A stretch of 64,000 nt of DNA from Polaribacter dokdonensis (GTDB taxonomy: Bacteria > Bacteroidota > Bacteroidia > Flavobacteriales > Flavobacteriaceae), in NCBI RefSeq assembly GCF_024362345.1, contig NZ_CP101505.1, forward strand, positions 1,447,501 through 1,511,500, read 5' to 3'. A program made the position numbers and the translations under genes. Below the pieces are notes generated by a model that had not been told where the DNA came from, ran no database searches, and saw nothing but the letters and a program-made list of their open reading frames with translations. This document shows positions 1 through 10,161 of the stretch, piece by piece (positions within the stretch are counted from its first letter, which is position 1; every line of letters starts with the position of its first letter).

Positions 1-692
<692 letters not shown>

Positions 693-943
693 ATATTTTA
701 AATAATATGAATGAATAAGTTTCAAAAGAATTACATTAATCTAAACTAATGTGGTTATTCTACTCTTTGTTTACGCTGTCAATTTCAATATTTTCAATGA
801 ACTTATTTGAACTAAAAATTAAATATCTCTCAACCTAATCTTAATATCAAACTCTGTAGAAATGATAGAATCGAACTATCTAAAATTGTTAAATCTTATT
901 CCAAAATCTCTCTGAACGTTTTCGCTGTTTTTGTTAGCGGGTG

Positions 944-973
944 CAAATATATAAACTATTTTAATTCTGACAA
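944..973 (-). promoter_or_regulatory. rRNA promoter P1 (proximal)
   Basis: In reverse complement this reads TTG (971-973), a 19-nt spacer, then TATATTTG (944-951), matching the Bacteroidota TTG-N19-TAnnTTTG promoter. It is followed by CACCCGCTAAC (to 933), a GC-rich stretch over the expected start point. The leader to the 16S 5' end would be about 245 nt. The same core is repeated at 1195 and in front of tRNA-Asp. Confidence 0.85.
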
Positions 974-1194
974 TAAAAAAATAAATTATTTTTAATTTTA
1001 TTTTTTAACCCCTAAAAACTTGAACTTTTTTCCGAAAAAATCGGACTGCAAAGATACTACTAAATAACTTTACAAACCTAATTAAATTTGAAAAAATTTT
1101 AAACCAAATCAAAACTTAAATCCCCCTCAAAAAAAAACCAAAAACAACATCTCAATGAACTAAACTAACATACTCATATTTCCGTTAGCGGGTG

Positions 1195-1224
1195 CAAATA
1201 TACAACTCATTTCTATTCCCACAA
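1195..1224 (-). promoter_or_regulatory. rRNA promoter P2 (distal)
   Basis: A second copy 251 bp upstream of P1. TTG lies at 1222-1224, the spacer is exactly 19 nt, TATATTTG lies at 1195-1202, and CACCCGCTAAC follows. The 19 nt from the TATATTTG box onward are identical to P1 while the flanks differ. This indicates constraint on the promoter and discriminator rather than a recent duplication. Confidence 0.82.
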
Positions 1225-1458
1225 CTATTTATCAATAAAAAATAAAACCTTTTTTGAAACTAAATCACAAACCTCTCAAAACATGAAACTTATAACAATA
1301 AAAAAAATGAAAAATCTGGAAAGAAAATAAAACAACTTCGTCAAAAATGATTTATTATCTATATTTCTACAATCTCTCAAAGTAATGTAATCATCAAGAT
1401 CCATTTTAGAACTAAATTATACTCTAAAAAACATGGTTATATTAAGTATACATATATA

Positions 1459-1489
1459 TTGTATTAAAAATTGTTTTCTAATATCTTTG
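1459..1489 (+). promoter_or_regulatory. Promoter of the thrS cluster
   Basis: TTG (1459-1461), a 20-nt spacer and TATCTTTG (1482-1489) fit the Bacteroidota promoter. The expected start would leave a 5' UTR of about 18 nt before the thrS ATG. Unlike the rRNA promoters, the bases after the box (CAGTTC) are not the CACCCGC discriminator. Confidence 0.7.
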
Positions 1490-1511
1490 CAGTTCAAATT
1501 TAAGACGATAA

Positions 1512-3455
1512 ATGATTAAGATTACTTTACCAGATGGAAGTATTAAGGAGTTTGAAAAAAATAGCACTCCTTTTGACGTAGCTAAAAGCATAAGTGAAGG
1601 ATTGGCGAGAAATATTATTTCTGCTAGTTTTAATGGAATAACAGTTGAAACCACTACCCCATTAACCACAGATGGATCTTTAATACTTTATACGTTTAAT
1701 GACAACGAAGGTAAAAAAGCTTTTTGGCATTCTTCTGCTCACGTTTTAGCTGAAGCCATATTAAGTTTTCATCCAAATGCAAAGTTAACTATTGGACCTG
1801 CCATTGATAATGGGTTCTATTATGACTTAGATTTAGGTGAAGAAACAATTTCAGAAAAAGATTTTTCAGCTATTGAAAAGAAGTTTCTAGAGATTGCAAG
1901 AGGAAAACATCAATTTAAAATGAGAGAAGTATCTAAAGCAGATGCTTTGTCATTATATAAAGAAGAGAATAATCCATATAAAGTTGAGTTAATCGAAAAC
2001 TTAACAGATGGAGATATTACTTTTTGCGACCATAGCAATTTTACAGACTTATGTAGGGGAGGTCATATTCCAAATACAGGCATCATTAAAGCAATCAAAA
2101 TAATGAATGTTGCTGGCGCCTATTGGAGAGGTGATGAAAAGAATAATCAGTTAACTCGTGTTTACGGAATAAGTTTCCCTAAACAAAAAATGCTAACTGA
2201 ATACCTAGAATTATTAGAAGAGGCAAAAAAACGCGATCATAGGAAACTAGGTAAAGAATTAGAATTATTTACCTTCTCTCAAAAAGTTGGTGCAGGTTTA
2301 CCTTTATGGCTACCAAAAGGAGCTGCTTTACGTGAACGTTTACAAAATTTCCTAAAAGCTGCTCAGAAAAAAGCAGGTTATGAAATGGTGATGACACCAC
2401 ATATTGGTCAGAAAGAATTATATGTAACCTCTGGTCATTACGAAAAATATGGTGAAGATAGTTTTCAGGCAATAAAAACCCCTAAAATGGATGAGGAGTT
2501 TTTACTAAAACCAATGAACTGCCCTCATCACTGTGAAGTATACAACTTTAAACCTTATTCATATAAAGATTTACCAAAACGATTTGCAGAATTTGGTACT
2601 GTATATAGGTATGAACAAAGTGGAGAATTGCATGGTTTAACAAGAGTAAGAGGTTTTACACAAGATGATGCTCATATCTTTTGTACTCCAGAACAATTAG
2701 ATCAAGAATTCAAAGAAGTAATAGATTTAGTGCTTTATGTTTTCGGTTCTTTAGGATTTGAAGATTTTACAGCACAGGTTTCTATTAGAGACATGGATAA
2801 CCTCGATAAATATATAGGTGATGTTGAAACTTGGGAAATTGCAGAAAATGCCATTATCTCTGCAGCAAAAGATAAAGGATTAGATTATGTAATTGAAGAA
2901 GGTGAAGCTGCTTTTTACGGTCCTAAATTAGACTTTATGGTTAAAGATGCATTAGGTAGAAGTTGGCAATTAGGTACAATTCAGGTTGATTACAATTTAC
3001 CTAAACGTTTTGATTTAACGTATACAGGCTCTGACAATCAATCTCACAGACCAGTAATGATTCATAGAGCACCATTTGGATCTATGGAACGATTCATTGC
3101 TGTATTGCTAGAGCATACAGGTGGTAATTTCCCACTTTGGTTAACTCCAGAGCAAGTTATTATACTGCCAATCAGCGATAAATATCAAAAATATACCGAA
3201 AAAGTTTTAGAATCGTTAGAAAATTCCGAAATTCGCGCCCTCGTAGACGACAGAAGTGAAAAAACCGGCCGTAAAATACGAGATGCAGAAGTGAGTAAAA
3301 TACCTTTTATGGTTATTGTGGGAGAGAAAGAAGAACAAGATGGCACAGTTTCTGTAAGAAAACATGGAGAAGGTGATATTGGAACTTTTACAATTGAAGA
3401 ATTTAAATCTTTAATTAAGGAAGAAGAAAGTAAAACATTAAAGAAATTTAAGTAA
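1512..3455 (+). CDS. thrS: Threonyl-tRNA synthetase
   Basis: Cytosolic class II aminoacyl-tRNA synthetase charging tRNA-Thr; 647 aa, normal for the family. Domains in order: TGS (about 1-62), editing domain with the HSSAH motif (H73, H77) and C181/H185 in LCRGGH, class II catalytic core with zinc ligand C337 in MNCPHHC and motif 2 around [14 protein letters not shown], and a C-terminal anticodon-binding domain (about 545-640). The ATG lies about 20 nt after a good promoter box. It leads the conserved thrS-infC-rpmI-rplT cluster, so synthetase, IF3, L35 and L20 are probably co-transcribed; I see no terminator before infC. Confidence 0.97.
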   Translation: MIKITLPDGSIKEFEKNSTPFDVAKSISEGLARNIISASFNGITVETTTPLTTDGSLILYTFNDNEGKKAFWHSSAHVLAEAILSFHPNAKLTIGPAIDNGFYYDLDLGEETISEKDFSAIEKKFLEIARGKHQFKMREVSKADALSLYKEENNPYKVELIENLTDGDITFCDHSNFTDLCRGGHIPNTGIIKAIKIMNVAGAYWRGDEKNNQLTRVYGISFPKQKMLTEYLELLEEAKKRDHRKLGKELELFTFSQKVGAGLPLWLPKGAALRERLQNFLKAAQKKAGYEMVMTPHIGQKELYVTSGHYEKYGEDSFQAIKTPKMDEEFLLKPMNCPHHCEVYNFKPYSYKDLPKRFAEFGTVYRYEQSGELHGLTRVRGFTQDDAHIFCTPEQLDQEFKEVIDLVLYVFGSLGFEDFTAQVSIRDMDNLDKYIGDVETWEIAENAIISAAKDKGLDYVIEEGEAAFYGPKLDFMVKDALGRSWQLGTIQVDYNLPKRFDLTYTGSDNQSHRPVMIHRAPFGSMERFIAVLLEHTGGNFPLWLTPEQVIILPISDKYQKYTEKVLESLENSEIRALVDDRSEKTGRKIRDAEVSKIPFMVIVGEKEEQDGTVSVRKHGEGDIGTFTIEEFKSLIKEEESKTLKKFK

Positions 3456-3522
3456 ATTTGAATTTCATCAAAAAAATAAAAAACTGGAAAACAGTTATAC
3501 GTTAAATTTAAAATTATAAGTC

Positions 3523-4083
3523 ATAGCAATTAGAAGAAGCAGGTCTAGAAGACCATTAAGAGTAATCAAAGAAGATCAACACAGAATTAACGACAAAATT
3601 AAATATGTTGATGAAGTTCGTGTGGTTGGAGACAATGTAGAAGTTGGTGTATATCCTTTAGCAAAAGCTAAAGAGATGGCAAGAGAACAAGAATTAGATT
3701 TAGTTGAAATTTCACCTAAAGCAAAACCTCCTGTTTGTAAAATTATTGATTACAAGAAGTTCTTGTATGAGCAGAAAAAACGTGAAAAAGCTTTAAAATC
3801 TAAAGCAACCAAAGTTACCATTAAGGAAATACGTTTTGGACCTCAAACTGATGAGCATGATTATGAATTTAAAAAGAAACATGCAATTAAGTTCTTACAA
3901 GATGGGGCTAAATTAAAAGCTTTCGTTTTCTTTAAAGGACGATCAATTATCTTTAAAGAGCAAGGGCAAATTTTATTACTAAAATTAGCTCAAGAATTAG
4001 AAGATTATGGTAAAGTAGAGCAATTACCAAAATTAGAAGGTAAACGTATGATTATGTTTATTGCTCCTAAAAAATCAAAATAA
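3523..4083 (+). CDS. infC: Translation initiation factor IF-3, AUA start codon
   Basis: Binds the 30S subunit, prevents 50S joining and discriminates against non-canonical start codons. The first canonical start (GTG at 3622) would cut off about 33 conserved residues. In the same frame upstream lie ata gca att aga aga, reading (M)[19 protein letters not shown] then RINDKI, the expected flavobacterial IF3 N-terminus. An in-frame TAA at 3517 leaves no ATG, GTG or TTG there, so AUA at 3523 is the best start (186 aa). E. coli infC uses AUU and is autoregulated because IF3 rejects it; AUA would serve the same purpose. No Shine-Dalgarno is evident. N- and C-domains are complete. Confidence 0.9.
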   Translation: MAIRRSRSRRPLRVIKEDQHRINDKIKYVDEVRVVGDNVEVGVYPLAKAKEMAREQELDLVEISPKAKPPVCKIIDYKKFLYEQKKREKALKSKATKVTIKEIRFGPQTDEHDYEFKKKHAIKFLQDGAKLKAFVFFKGRSIIFKEQGQILLLKLAQELEDYGKVEQLPKLEGKRMIMFIAPKKSK

Positions 4084-4111
4084 AAAGTTCTTAAAGAACT
4101 AAAGGTTTAGA

Positions 4112-4143
4112 GTTTAAAAGTTTAGTAAAATAAACTTTTAAAC
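4112..4143 (+). promoter_or_regulatory. Perfect hairpin in the infC-rpmI intergenic region
   Basis: GTTTAAAAGTTTA (4112-4124) and its exact complement TAAACTTTTAAAC (4131-4143) form a 13-bp stem with a 6-nt loop, 58 nt before the rpmI ATG. The stem is AT-only apart from its ends, and the downstream T-run is short (TTTTTG), so it is at best a weak terminator. The site between infC and rpmI is where E. coli has its L20-binding autoregulatory RNA. A role here is inference. Confidence 0.5.
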
Positions 4144-4201
4144 TTTTTGAGTCTTTACAAATTAAGAAAAACAATATTAAGCAAGTTAAAACGAAGGAGA
4201 A

Positions 4202-4399
4202 ATGCCTAAAATGAAAACAAAATCTAGTGCCAAAAAACGATTTAAAGTTACAGGTACTGGTAAAATCAAAAGAAAGCACGCGTTTAAAAGTCACATCTTA
4301 ACAAAGAAGTCTAAAAAACGTAAATTAAAGCTAACTCATGATACTTTAGTACACAAGTCTGATGAGCCTAGCATTAAGCAAATGTTAAACTTAAAATAA
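4202..4399 (+). CDS. rpmI: 50S ribosomal protein L35
   Basis: Small, very basic ribosomal protein of 65 aa, the family length. It starts [20 protein letters not shown] and carries the typical [24 protein letters not shown] centre. It lies between infC and rplT, the universal order. An AAGGAG sequence ends just 2 nt before the ATG, one of few Shine-Dalgarno-like stretches here, but too close to be a standard one. Confidence 0.97.
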   Translation: MPKMKTKSSAKKRFKVTGTGKIKRKHAFKSHILTKKSKKRKLKLTHDTLVHKSDEPSIKQMLNLK

Positions 4400-4494
4400 C
4401 TAGTTTAACCAGGGAATTTAATTATTAACCATGGAGTTAGGCCTAAACAAAAGTATTCTTAACAGAATCGCCTACTACAAAACACATTGAAATT

Positions 4495-4839
4495 ATGCCA
4501 AGATCAGTAAATTCAGTAGCCTCAAGAAATAGAAGAAAAAAAATCTTGAAGGCAGCAAAAGGTTACTTTGGACGTAGAAAAAACGTTTATACAGTAGCAA
4601 AAAACGCGGTTGAAAAAGGTATGCTATATGCATATAGAGACCGTAAAAACAATAAGAGAAACTTCCGTTCTTTATGGATAACGCGTATTAACGCTGCAGC
4701 TCGTTTAAACGGAATGTCTTACTCACAGTTTATGGGTAAAGTTAAAGCTAACAATATTCAGTTAAATCGTAAGGTTTTAGCAGATTTAGCAGTTAACAAC
4801 CCAGACGCTTTTAAGGCAGTTGTAGAGAAAATCAAATAA
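4495..4839 (+). CDS. rplT: 50S ribosomal protein L20
   Basis: Early-assembly 23S rRNA-binding protein, 114 aa, full length. Family signatures include [19 protein letters not shown] at the N-terminus and the [11 protein letters not shown] segment. In many bacteria L20 represses its own operon by binding a leader RNA. The 95-nt gap before this gene contains the palindrome TTAGGCCTAA and could fold, but I cannot show an L20 site. A strong terminator follows at 4861, ending the cluster. Confidence 0.97.
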   Translation: MPRSVNSVASRNRRKKILKAAKGYFGRRKNVYTVAKNAVEKGMLYAYRDRKNNKRNFRSLWITRINAAARLNGMSYSQFMGKVKANNIQLNRKVLADLAVNNPDAFKAVVEKIK

Positions 4840-4860
4840 ATAATAATACTTGCTTATAAC

Positions 4861-4891
4861 AAAAACCCAAACGTAACGTTTGGGTTTTTTT
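4861..4891 (+). terminator. Intrinsic terminator after rplT
   Basis: AAACCCAAACG, loop TAA, CGTTTGGGTTT followed by a T-run, 22 nt after the rplT stop. It closes the thrS-infC-rpmI-rplT transcript. Confidence 0.9.
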
Positions 4892-4919
4892 AATACATTT
4901 ACATTTTAAAGTACACCTA

Positions 4920-5501
4920 ATGAAATCAAGAATATTAACATTACTATTTATATTAACAAGCGTAACATTTTTTGCTCAAGAAGAAGTAAAAGAAGATAAT
5001 TCTATTAAAGGACAGTTTGATAAAATTTACAGAACATCTACCACTTATCAGGTTTACAAAGTAATTTCAAAAGAAAAATACGAAAAGTTAAAAGCTAATG
5101 TTTTAGATTCATTGCGTAAATCCGAAAAAACGATTTCTGAGAAAGACAATTTGTTAAAATCAGAAAGAAATAGTATTGAAAAACTAAATACAGATTTAGA
5201 AAAAACTAAAGAAGAACTAGAATTAGCTTTAGCTAAAGAAAACTCAATATCATTATTAGGTTTTCAAGTTAGTAAAGTTACCTATAACTTAGTTTTATGG
5301 TTAATTATAATAGTACTAGCTTTAGCATTAGCTTTCTTTGTTTTTAAATTTTCTAAAAGTCATATTTTAACAAAAGAAGCAAAAGAAAATTTAGAAACTG
5401 TAGAAGAAGACTTCGAAAATCATCGTAAGAAATCTTTAGAAAGAGAGCAGAAACTAAGAAGACAATTACAAGACGAAATTAATAAGCAAAGAAATAGTTA
5501 A
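4920..5501 (+). CDS. Exported or membrane coiled-coil protein, unknown function
   Basis: 193 aa. An N-terminal signal sequence (MKSRILTLLFILTSVTFFAQ, cleavage likely after about residue 20) is followed by a Lys/Glu-rich helical stretch, probably a coiled coil (about 50-105). A single hydrophobic helix (LVLWLIIIVLALALAFFVF, about 122-142) and a second charged helical tail to the C-terminus come next. That implies one membrane anchor with helical parts on both sides. No enzyme motif is visible. Genes of this kind follow rplT in related flavobacteria; I do not know the function. It stands alone between a terminator and the glycogen locus. Confidence 0.8.
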   Translation: MKSRILTLLFILTSVTFFAQEEVKEDNSIKGQFDKIYRTSTTYQVYKVISKEKYEKLKANVLDSLRKSEKTISEKDNLLKSERNSIEKLNTDLEKTKEELELALAKENSISLLGFQVSKVTYNLVLWLIIIVLALALAFFVFKFSKSHILTKEAKENLETVEEDFENHRKKSLEREQKLRRQLQDEINKQRNS

Positions 5502-5712
5502 GCTTATCAATTTTATCCTTCAATAATTCTTTAACCCTTTTTGATTTTTAATGATAATTATACATCAAAATTCATTATTCGTATCTTAAATTTATTAGTA
5601 TCGTAATTTTAATGTGCTTTGTTAAATCGTAAAAGTTTTTGTATTAGTTAATTAGTATTTACTTATCTTAAGGGTCGTAAACCAACTAACTTAAAAACTT
5701 TTTACAAACCTT

Positions 5713-6918
5713 ATGAAAGCCCTTTTTTTTACAAGAGAATTTCCTCCTTATGTTTATGGAGGTGCAGGTGTTCATGTAGAATATTTAGCAGATGAATTAT
5801 CTAAATTAATGAAGGTTGATGTTCGTTCTTTTGGAGATCAAGATGAGAACCAACCCAATTTAAATGTAAAAGGTTTTCCATATGAAAATGCGCTTTTCAA
5901 TGATTCCGATTCTAAGCTAAAAGCCGTTTTTCAAACTCTTAGCACCAATTTACAAATGAATGCAGAAGCTATAGATGCAGATGTTGTGCATTGCCATACT
6001 TGGTATGCACATTTTGCAGGTATTGTTGCCAAGCTTTGTTATGGTGTACCCTTAGTTATTACAACACATTCTTTAGAACCACTTCGTCCTTGGAAGAGAG
6101 AACAGCTAGGTAATGGTTATGACGCTTCTTCTTGGATAGAAAAAACAGCCATTGAAATGGCTGATGCACTTATTGCTGTATCTGAAGAAACTAAAGAAGA
6201 CGTTTTAAAACATTTTAATGTTGATGAAGAAAAAGTTAAAGTAATTTACAATGGCATTAATTTACAAGAGTATGTGACTACCTCTGAAACAGATACTTTA
6301 GACGAATACAAAATTGATAAAACAAAGCCTTATCTTCTTTTTGTTGGTAGAATAACAAGACAAAAAGGGATTATACATTTAGTAAATGCTATAAAATACA
6401 TAAATCCAGAAACTCAAATTGTACTTTGTGCTGGTGCTCCAGACACTAAAGAAATTGGAGAAGAAATGGAATCTGCAGTCAATGAAGTTCAGAAAACACG
6501 TAAAAACGTTATTTGGATTGATAAGATGGTTACCAAAAAAGAAATTATTCAATTATACTCACATGCAGCAGTATTCTGTTGCCCATCTATTTACGAACCC
6601 TTTGGAATTATAAATATTGAAGCAATGGCTTGTGATACAGCTGTTGTTGCGAGTGCAGTAGGTGGTATTAAAGAAGTAGTTGTTCATAATGAAACAGGTC
6701 TACTAATTCCTGTAGAACAACAAACATCTGCACCCTTTGAACCTGTGAATCCAGATAAATTTGCAAAAGATTTGGCTGAGGGTGTTAACACACTAATCCA
6801 AAATCCTGAGTTAAGAGAGTCTATGGCTAAAAAGGGTAGAGAAAGAGTAGAACAATATTTTGATTGGATAGCAATTGCAAAACAAGTAGAAGCATTATAT
6901 AAAACATTAAAAAAGTAA
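5713..6918 (+). CDS. glgM: Glycogen synthase / alpha-maltose-1-phosphate synthase (GlgM type)
   Basis: 401 aa GT-B glycosyltransferase using ADP-glucose. It begins MKALFFTREFPPYVYGGAGV, the donor-side glycine-rich loop, and contains THSLEPLRPWKREQLG, the LLFVGRITRQKGI segment and the EPFGIINIEAMACD E-x7-E region. It resembles the short actinobacterial 'Corynebacterium family' glycogen synthase rather than the longer GT5 GlgA. The Mycobacterium member (GlgM) mainly makes maltose-1-phosphate from ADP-glucose and glucose-1-phosphate. With GlgE and maltokinase in the same operon, that activity is likely here, by inference. First gene of the operon; glgC follows after 6 nt. Confidence 0.88.
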   Translation: MKALFFTREFPPYVYGGAGVHVEYLADELSKLMKVDVRSFGDQDENQPNLNVKGFPYENALFNDSDSKLKAVFQTLSTNLQMNAEAIDADVVHCHTWYAHFAGIVAKLCYGVPLVITTHSLEPLRPWKREQLGNGYDASSWIEKTAIEMADALIAVSEETKEDVLKHFNVDEEKVKVIYNGINLQEYVTTSETDTLDEYKIDKTKPYLLFVGRITRQKGIIHLVNAIKYINPETQIVLCAGAPDTKEIGEEMESAVNEVQKTRKNVIWIDKMVTKKEIIQLYSHAAVFCCPSIYEPFGIINIEAMACDTAVVASAVGGIKEVVVHNETGLLIPVEQQTSAPFEPVNPDKFAKDLAEGVNTLIQNPELRESMAKKGRERVEQYFDWIAIAKQVEALYKTLKK

Positions 6919-6924
6919 ATTGAA

Positions 6925-8193
6925 ATGATAAACAACAAAGTACTTGGTATTATTTTAGGAGGTGGACAAGGTTCTAGATTATATCCATTAACTAAAGACA
7001 GATCTAAACCAGCTGTGCCAATTGCTGGTAAATACAGGTTAGTAGATATCCCAATCTCTAACTGTATTAATTCAGATATTAAAAGAATGTATGTTTTAAC
7101 TCAATTTAATTCAGCTTCTCTAAATAAACATATCACTAACACATTTCACTTTAGTTTTTTTAGTTCTGCGTTTGTAGATGTTTTAGCTGCAGAACAAACT
7201 ATTCATAGTGATAAATGGTTTCAAGGAACTGCAGATGCTGTTAGGCAAAGCATGCATCACTTTTTATCTAATGATTTTGAGTACGCTTTAATACTTTCTG
7301 GAGACCAATTATATCAAATGGATTTTAATGATATGATTAAAAAACACGAAGAAAGTGGCTCTGAAATTACTATTGCAACTTATCCTGTAAATGCCAAAGA
7401 TGCTACCTCATTTGGTATTTTAAAAACCAATGATGATAATGTAATTACATCATTTATAGAAAAACCAGAAGCTAAATTACTTCCTGATTGGACCTCAGAT
7501 GTAGGTGAAGCTATGAAAGCTGAAGGTAGAGATTACTTAGCTTCTATGGGTATTTATATTTTTAATAGAGATTTATTAAAAAAATTAATGGATAACCCAG
7601 ATACCAACGATTTTGGAAAAGAAATTATACCTCAAGCCATTCAAGAACATAAAACATTAAGCTACCAATATGAAGGATATTGGACAGATATTGGAAACAT
7701 CGATTCTTTCTTTGAGGCAAATTTAGGGTTAACAGACGATGTACCTAAATTTAATTTATATGATGATAAAAAGAGCATTTATACAAGAGCTAGAATTTTA
7801 CCTACATCAAAATTATCTGGAACAATCTTAAACAAAGCTTTAGTTGGTGATGGTTGTATTATTCATGCAGAAAAAATAGAACGTTCAGTAATTGGAATTC
7901 GATCTAGAATTGGTAAAAATTCATTGATTTCTAACACATATATGATGGGTAATGATTATTACGAATCACTTGAAGATGTAGAAAAAAATAAGGTAGATAT
8001 TATGATGGGTATTGGAGATCGATGCTACATTCATAATTGTATCGTAGATAGAAATTGTAGAATTGGAGATGATGTACGAATAAATGGTGGTACACATATA
8101 AAAGATATAGAAACAGATACATACATGGTTAAAGAAGGTATTGTTGTTATAAAGAAAGATGCAACTATACCTAAGGGAACAATTATAGGATAA
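6925..8193 (+). CDS. glgC: Glucose-1-phosphate adenylyltransferase
   Basis: Makes ADP-glucose from ATP and glucose-1-phosphate, the committed step of bacterial glycogen synthesis. 422 aa, usual length. The N-terminal nucleotidyltransferase has LGGGQGSRLYPLTKDRSKPA (pyrophosphorylase loop, about 11-30) and the FQGTADAVRQ and SGDQLYQMD stretches; the C-terminal left-handed beta-helix includes hexapeptide-like repeats (about 290-420). It sits 6 nt after glgM and 25 nt before glgE, so its product is passed directly to the glycosyltransferase encoded upstream. Confidence 0.96.
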   Translation: MINNKVLGIILGGGQGSRLYPLTKDRSKPAVPIAGKYRLVDIPISNCINSDIKRMYVLTQFNSASLNKHITNTFHFSFFSSAFVDVLAAEQTIHSDKWFQGTADAVRQSMHHFLSNDFEYALILSGDQLYQMDFNDMIKKHEESGSEITIATYPVNAKDATSFGILKTNDDNVITSFIEKPEAKLLPDWTSDVGEAMKAEGRDYLASMGIYIFNRDLLKKLMDNPDTNDFGKEIIPQAIQEHKTLSYQYEGYWTDIGNIDSFFEANLGLTDDVPKFNLYDDKKSIYTRARILPTSKLSGTILNKALVGDGCIIHAEKIERSVIGIRSRIGKNSLISNTYMMGNDYYESLEDVEKNKVDIMMGIGDRCYIHNCIVDRNCRIGDDVRINGGTHIKDIETDTYMVKEGIVVIKKDATIPKGTIIG

Positions 8194-8218
8194 TAAATAA
8201 CCGAATTAGATTTTTTGT

Positions 8219-10156
8219 ATGCAAGATCAAAGTAGAATTGTTATAGAAAATATTGCTCCTCAACTAAATTGTGGAGCTGTTTTTATAAAACGAGTTGTAA
8301 ACGAAATTGTAAATGTTACTGCAGATGTTTTAGTAGATGGGCATGATGTTTTACAAGCAAGTGTTTTATATAAACATGAATCAGAAAAAACATGGTCAGA
8401 AACTAGAATGCAAGATTTAGGCAATGATGTTTATTCAGCTAGTTTCACAACAGCCAAACAAGGTTATTATACTTACAAATTACAAGGTTGGGTAGACTAT
8501 GCATTAAATTGGCAACATGGAATTGAGCGTAAAATTGATGATCATCAACATGTAAGTTCTGAACTGTTAGAAGGGGCTGAATTACTAAACAATATTAAAG
8601 GTAAATTAAGTAAAGATGAAAAAGCTTACCTAACTCATTTAAAAAATATATTTAAAAATAAAGACAGTTATAGTGAAGCTATTTCAGAAGCTACATCAAA
8701 CAAATTAAAATCACTTTTTATAGCTTACCCAGAAAAACTTTTAACACATACCTCTAAAGAATTACAGGTTTATGTTGATAGAGAAAAAGCTCGTTTTTCT
8801 ACTTGGTATGAATTCTTTCCACGTTCATCTTCCGAAATAGAAGGTAAACATGGTACTTTTAAAGACTGTCATAGACTGCTACCAAGAATAGCAGACATGG
8901 GTTTTGATACTTTATACTTTCCTCCTATTCATCCAATAGGTGAAGTAAATAGAAAAGGTAAAAACAACACAACAAACGCTTTAGAAGGAGATGTTGGTTC
9001 AACTTGGGGTATTGGTTCTAAACATGGAGGTCATAAAGACATTCACCCAGAATTAGGTTCTTTAGAAGATTTTAAAACATTAGTTTCAGAGGCAAAATCT
9101 ATGGGAATAGAAGTAGCTATGGATTATGCTTTACAAGCAGCTCCAGATCATCCTTGGGTTACAGATCATCCAGATTGGTTTAAATGGAGGCCAGATGGAA
9201 CTGTGCAATATGCAGAAAATCCACCTAAAAAATACCAAGATATTTTACCAATTTATTGGGAAAGCAAAGACTTTAAAAACCTATGGAAAGAATGTTTAGA
9301 CACATTATTCTATTGGATAGATTGTGGAGTTAATGTATTTAGAGTAGATAATCCTCATACAAAACCTTACTATTTTTGGGGATGGATTATTGAGCAAGTG
9401 AAGGCAAAACATCCAAATGTTTTATTTTTAGCAGAAGCATTTACCAAACCAAAAGTAATGCATCAGTTAGCAAAACAAGGTTACACACAATCGTATACTT
9501 ATTTTACTTGGAGAGACTCCAAACATGAACTCATTGAGTATATGAACGAGTTAACACAAACTGATCAAAAAGAATACATGAGGCCAAATTTCTGGCCAAA
9601 TACACCAGATATTAATCCTTTTCATTTGCAAGATGCACCTGAATCTAAATACATTCAGAGATATGCATTGGCTGCAACATTAAGTTCTAATATTGGAATT
9701 TATGGGCCAGTTTTTGAGCAAATGATAGATACACCAATTGTTGGTAAAGAAGAATATTACATGTCAGAGAAATTCCAACTTTGTCATTATGATTGGACAG
9801 TAGAAAATAATGTTACTGGTATTATTACAAAGGTGAATCAAATTAGAAAAGCATGTTCATCTTTACAACAAACTAATAATATTAAATTTTTAGAAACTGG
9901 TAATGATCAATTAATTGCATTCTACAAATGGGATGGAAATAAATCTGATGAAACAATTACAGTAATAAGTTTAGATGCACATCATTCTCAAACAGGCTCT
10001 GTTCAATTACCAATGCATGATTTAGCAATTCATCATGGACAAAAAATAGAGGTAAAAGACCTTATTACCAATAACTCTTACAATTGGTATAATGAATGGA
10101 ATTATATAGAATTACATCCCAATTTACCATTCCATATTTTTAAAATTAATAAGTAA
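8219..10156 (+). CDS. glgE: Alpha-1,4-glucan:maltose-1-phosphate maltosyltransferase
   Basis: GH13_3 enzyme that extends alpha-1,4-glucan by maltosyl units from maltose-1-phosphate. 645 aa, slightly shorter than the roughly 660-700 aa of actinobacterial GlgE. The N-terminal beta domain begins RIVIENIAPQLNCG. The catalytic barrel has STWYEFFPRS, YFPPIHPIGEVNRKGKNN, nucleophile D377 in FRVDNPHTKP and acid/base E406 in FLAEAFTKP. RVDNPHTKP is diagnostic of GlgE against ordinary amylases. It lies between glgC and maltokinase (5-nt gap), the full GlgE pathway context. Confidence 0.94.
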   Translation: MQDQSRIVIENIAPQLNCGAVFIKRVVNEIVNVTADVLVDGHDVLQASVLYKHESEKTWSETRMQDLGNDVYSASFTTAKQGYYTYKLQGWVDYALNWQHGIERKIDDHQHVSSELLEGAELLNNIKGKLSKDEKAYLTHLKNIFKNKDSYSEAISEATSNKLKSLFIAYPEKLLTHTSKELQVYVDREKARFSTWYEFFPRSSSEIEGKHGTFKDCHRLLPRIADMGFDTLYFPPIHPIGEVNRKGKNNTTNALEGDVGSTWGIGSKHGGHKDIHPELGSLEDFKTLVSEAKSMGIEVAMDYALQAAPDHPWVTDHPDWFKWRPDGTVQYAENPPKKYQDILPIYWESKDFKNLWKECLDTLFYWIDCGVNVFRVDNPHTKPYYFWGWIIEQVKAKHPNVLFLAEAFTKPKVMHQLAKQGYTQSYTYFTWRDSKHELIEYMNELTQTDQKEYMRPNFWPNTPDINPFHLQDAPESKYIQRYALAATLSSNIGIYGPVFEQMIDTPIVGKEEYYMSEKFQLCHYDWTVENNVTGIITKVNQIRKACSSLQQTNNIKFLETGNDQLIAFYKWDGNKSDETITVISLDAHHSQTGSVQLPMHDLAIHHGQKIEVKDLITNNSYNWYNEWNYIELHPNLPFHIFKINK

Positions 10157-10161
10157 AACTT

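Larger units (their letters stand above)
693..1511. other. Intergenic region between 16S rRNA and thrS
   Basis: About 820 bases with no protein gene that I can support. It holds two minus-strand rRNA promoters (944-973 and 1195-1224), a transcribed rRNA leader of about 245 nt between the inner promoter and the 16S 5' end, and a plus-strand promoter for thrS (1459-1489). The rest is very AT-rich, without hairpins or repeats beyond the duplicated promoter core. Confidence 0.8.

Noticed and set aside
1203..1511. Possible attenuator or leader peptide in front of thrS
   Set aside because: No terminator hairpin and no Thr-rich short frame were found between the promoter and thrS; the 5' UTR is only about 20 nt.
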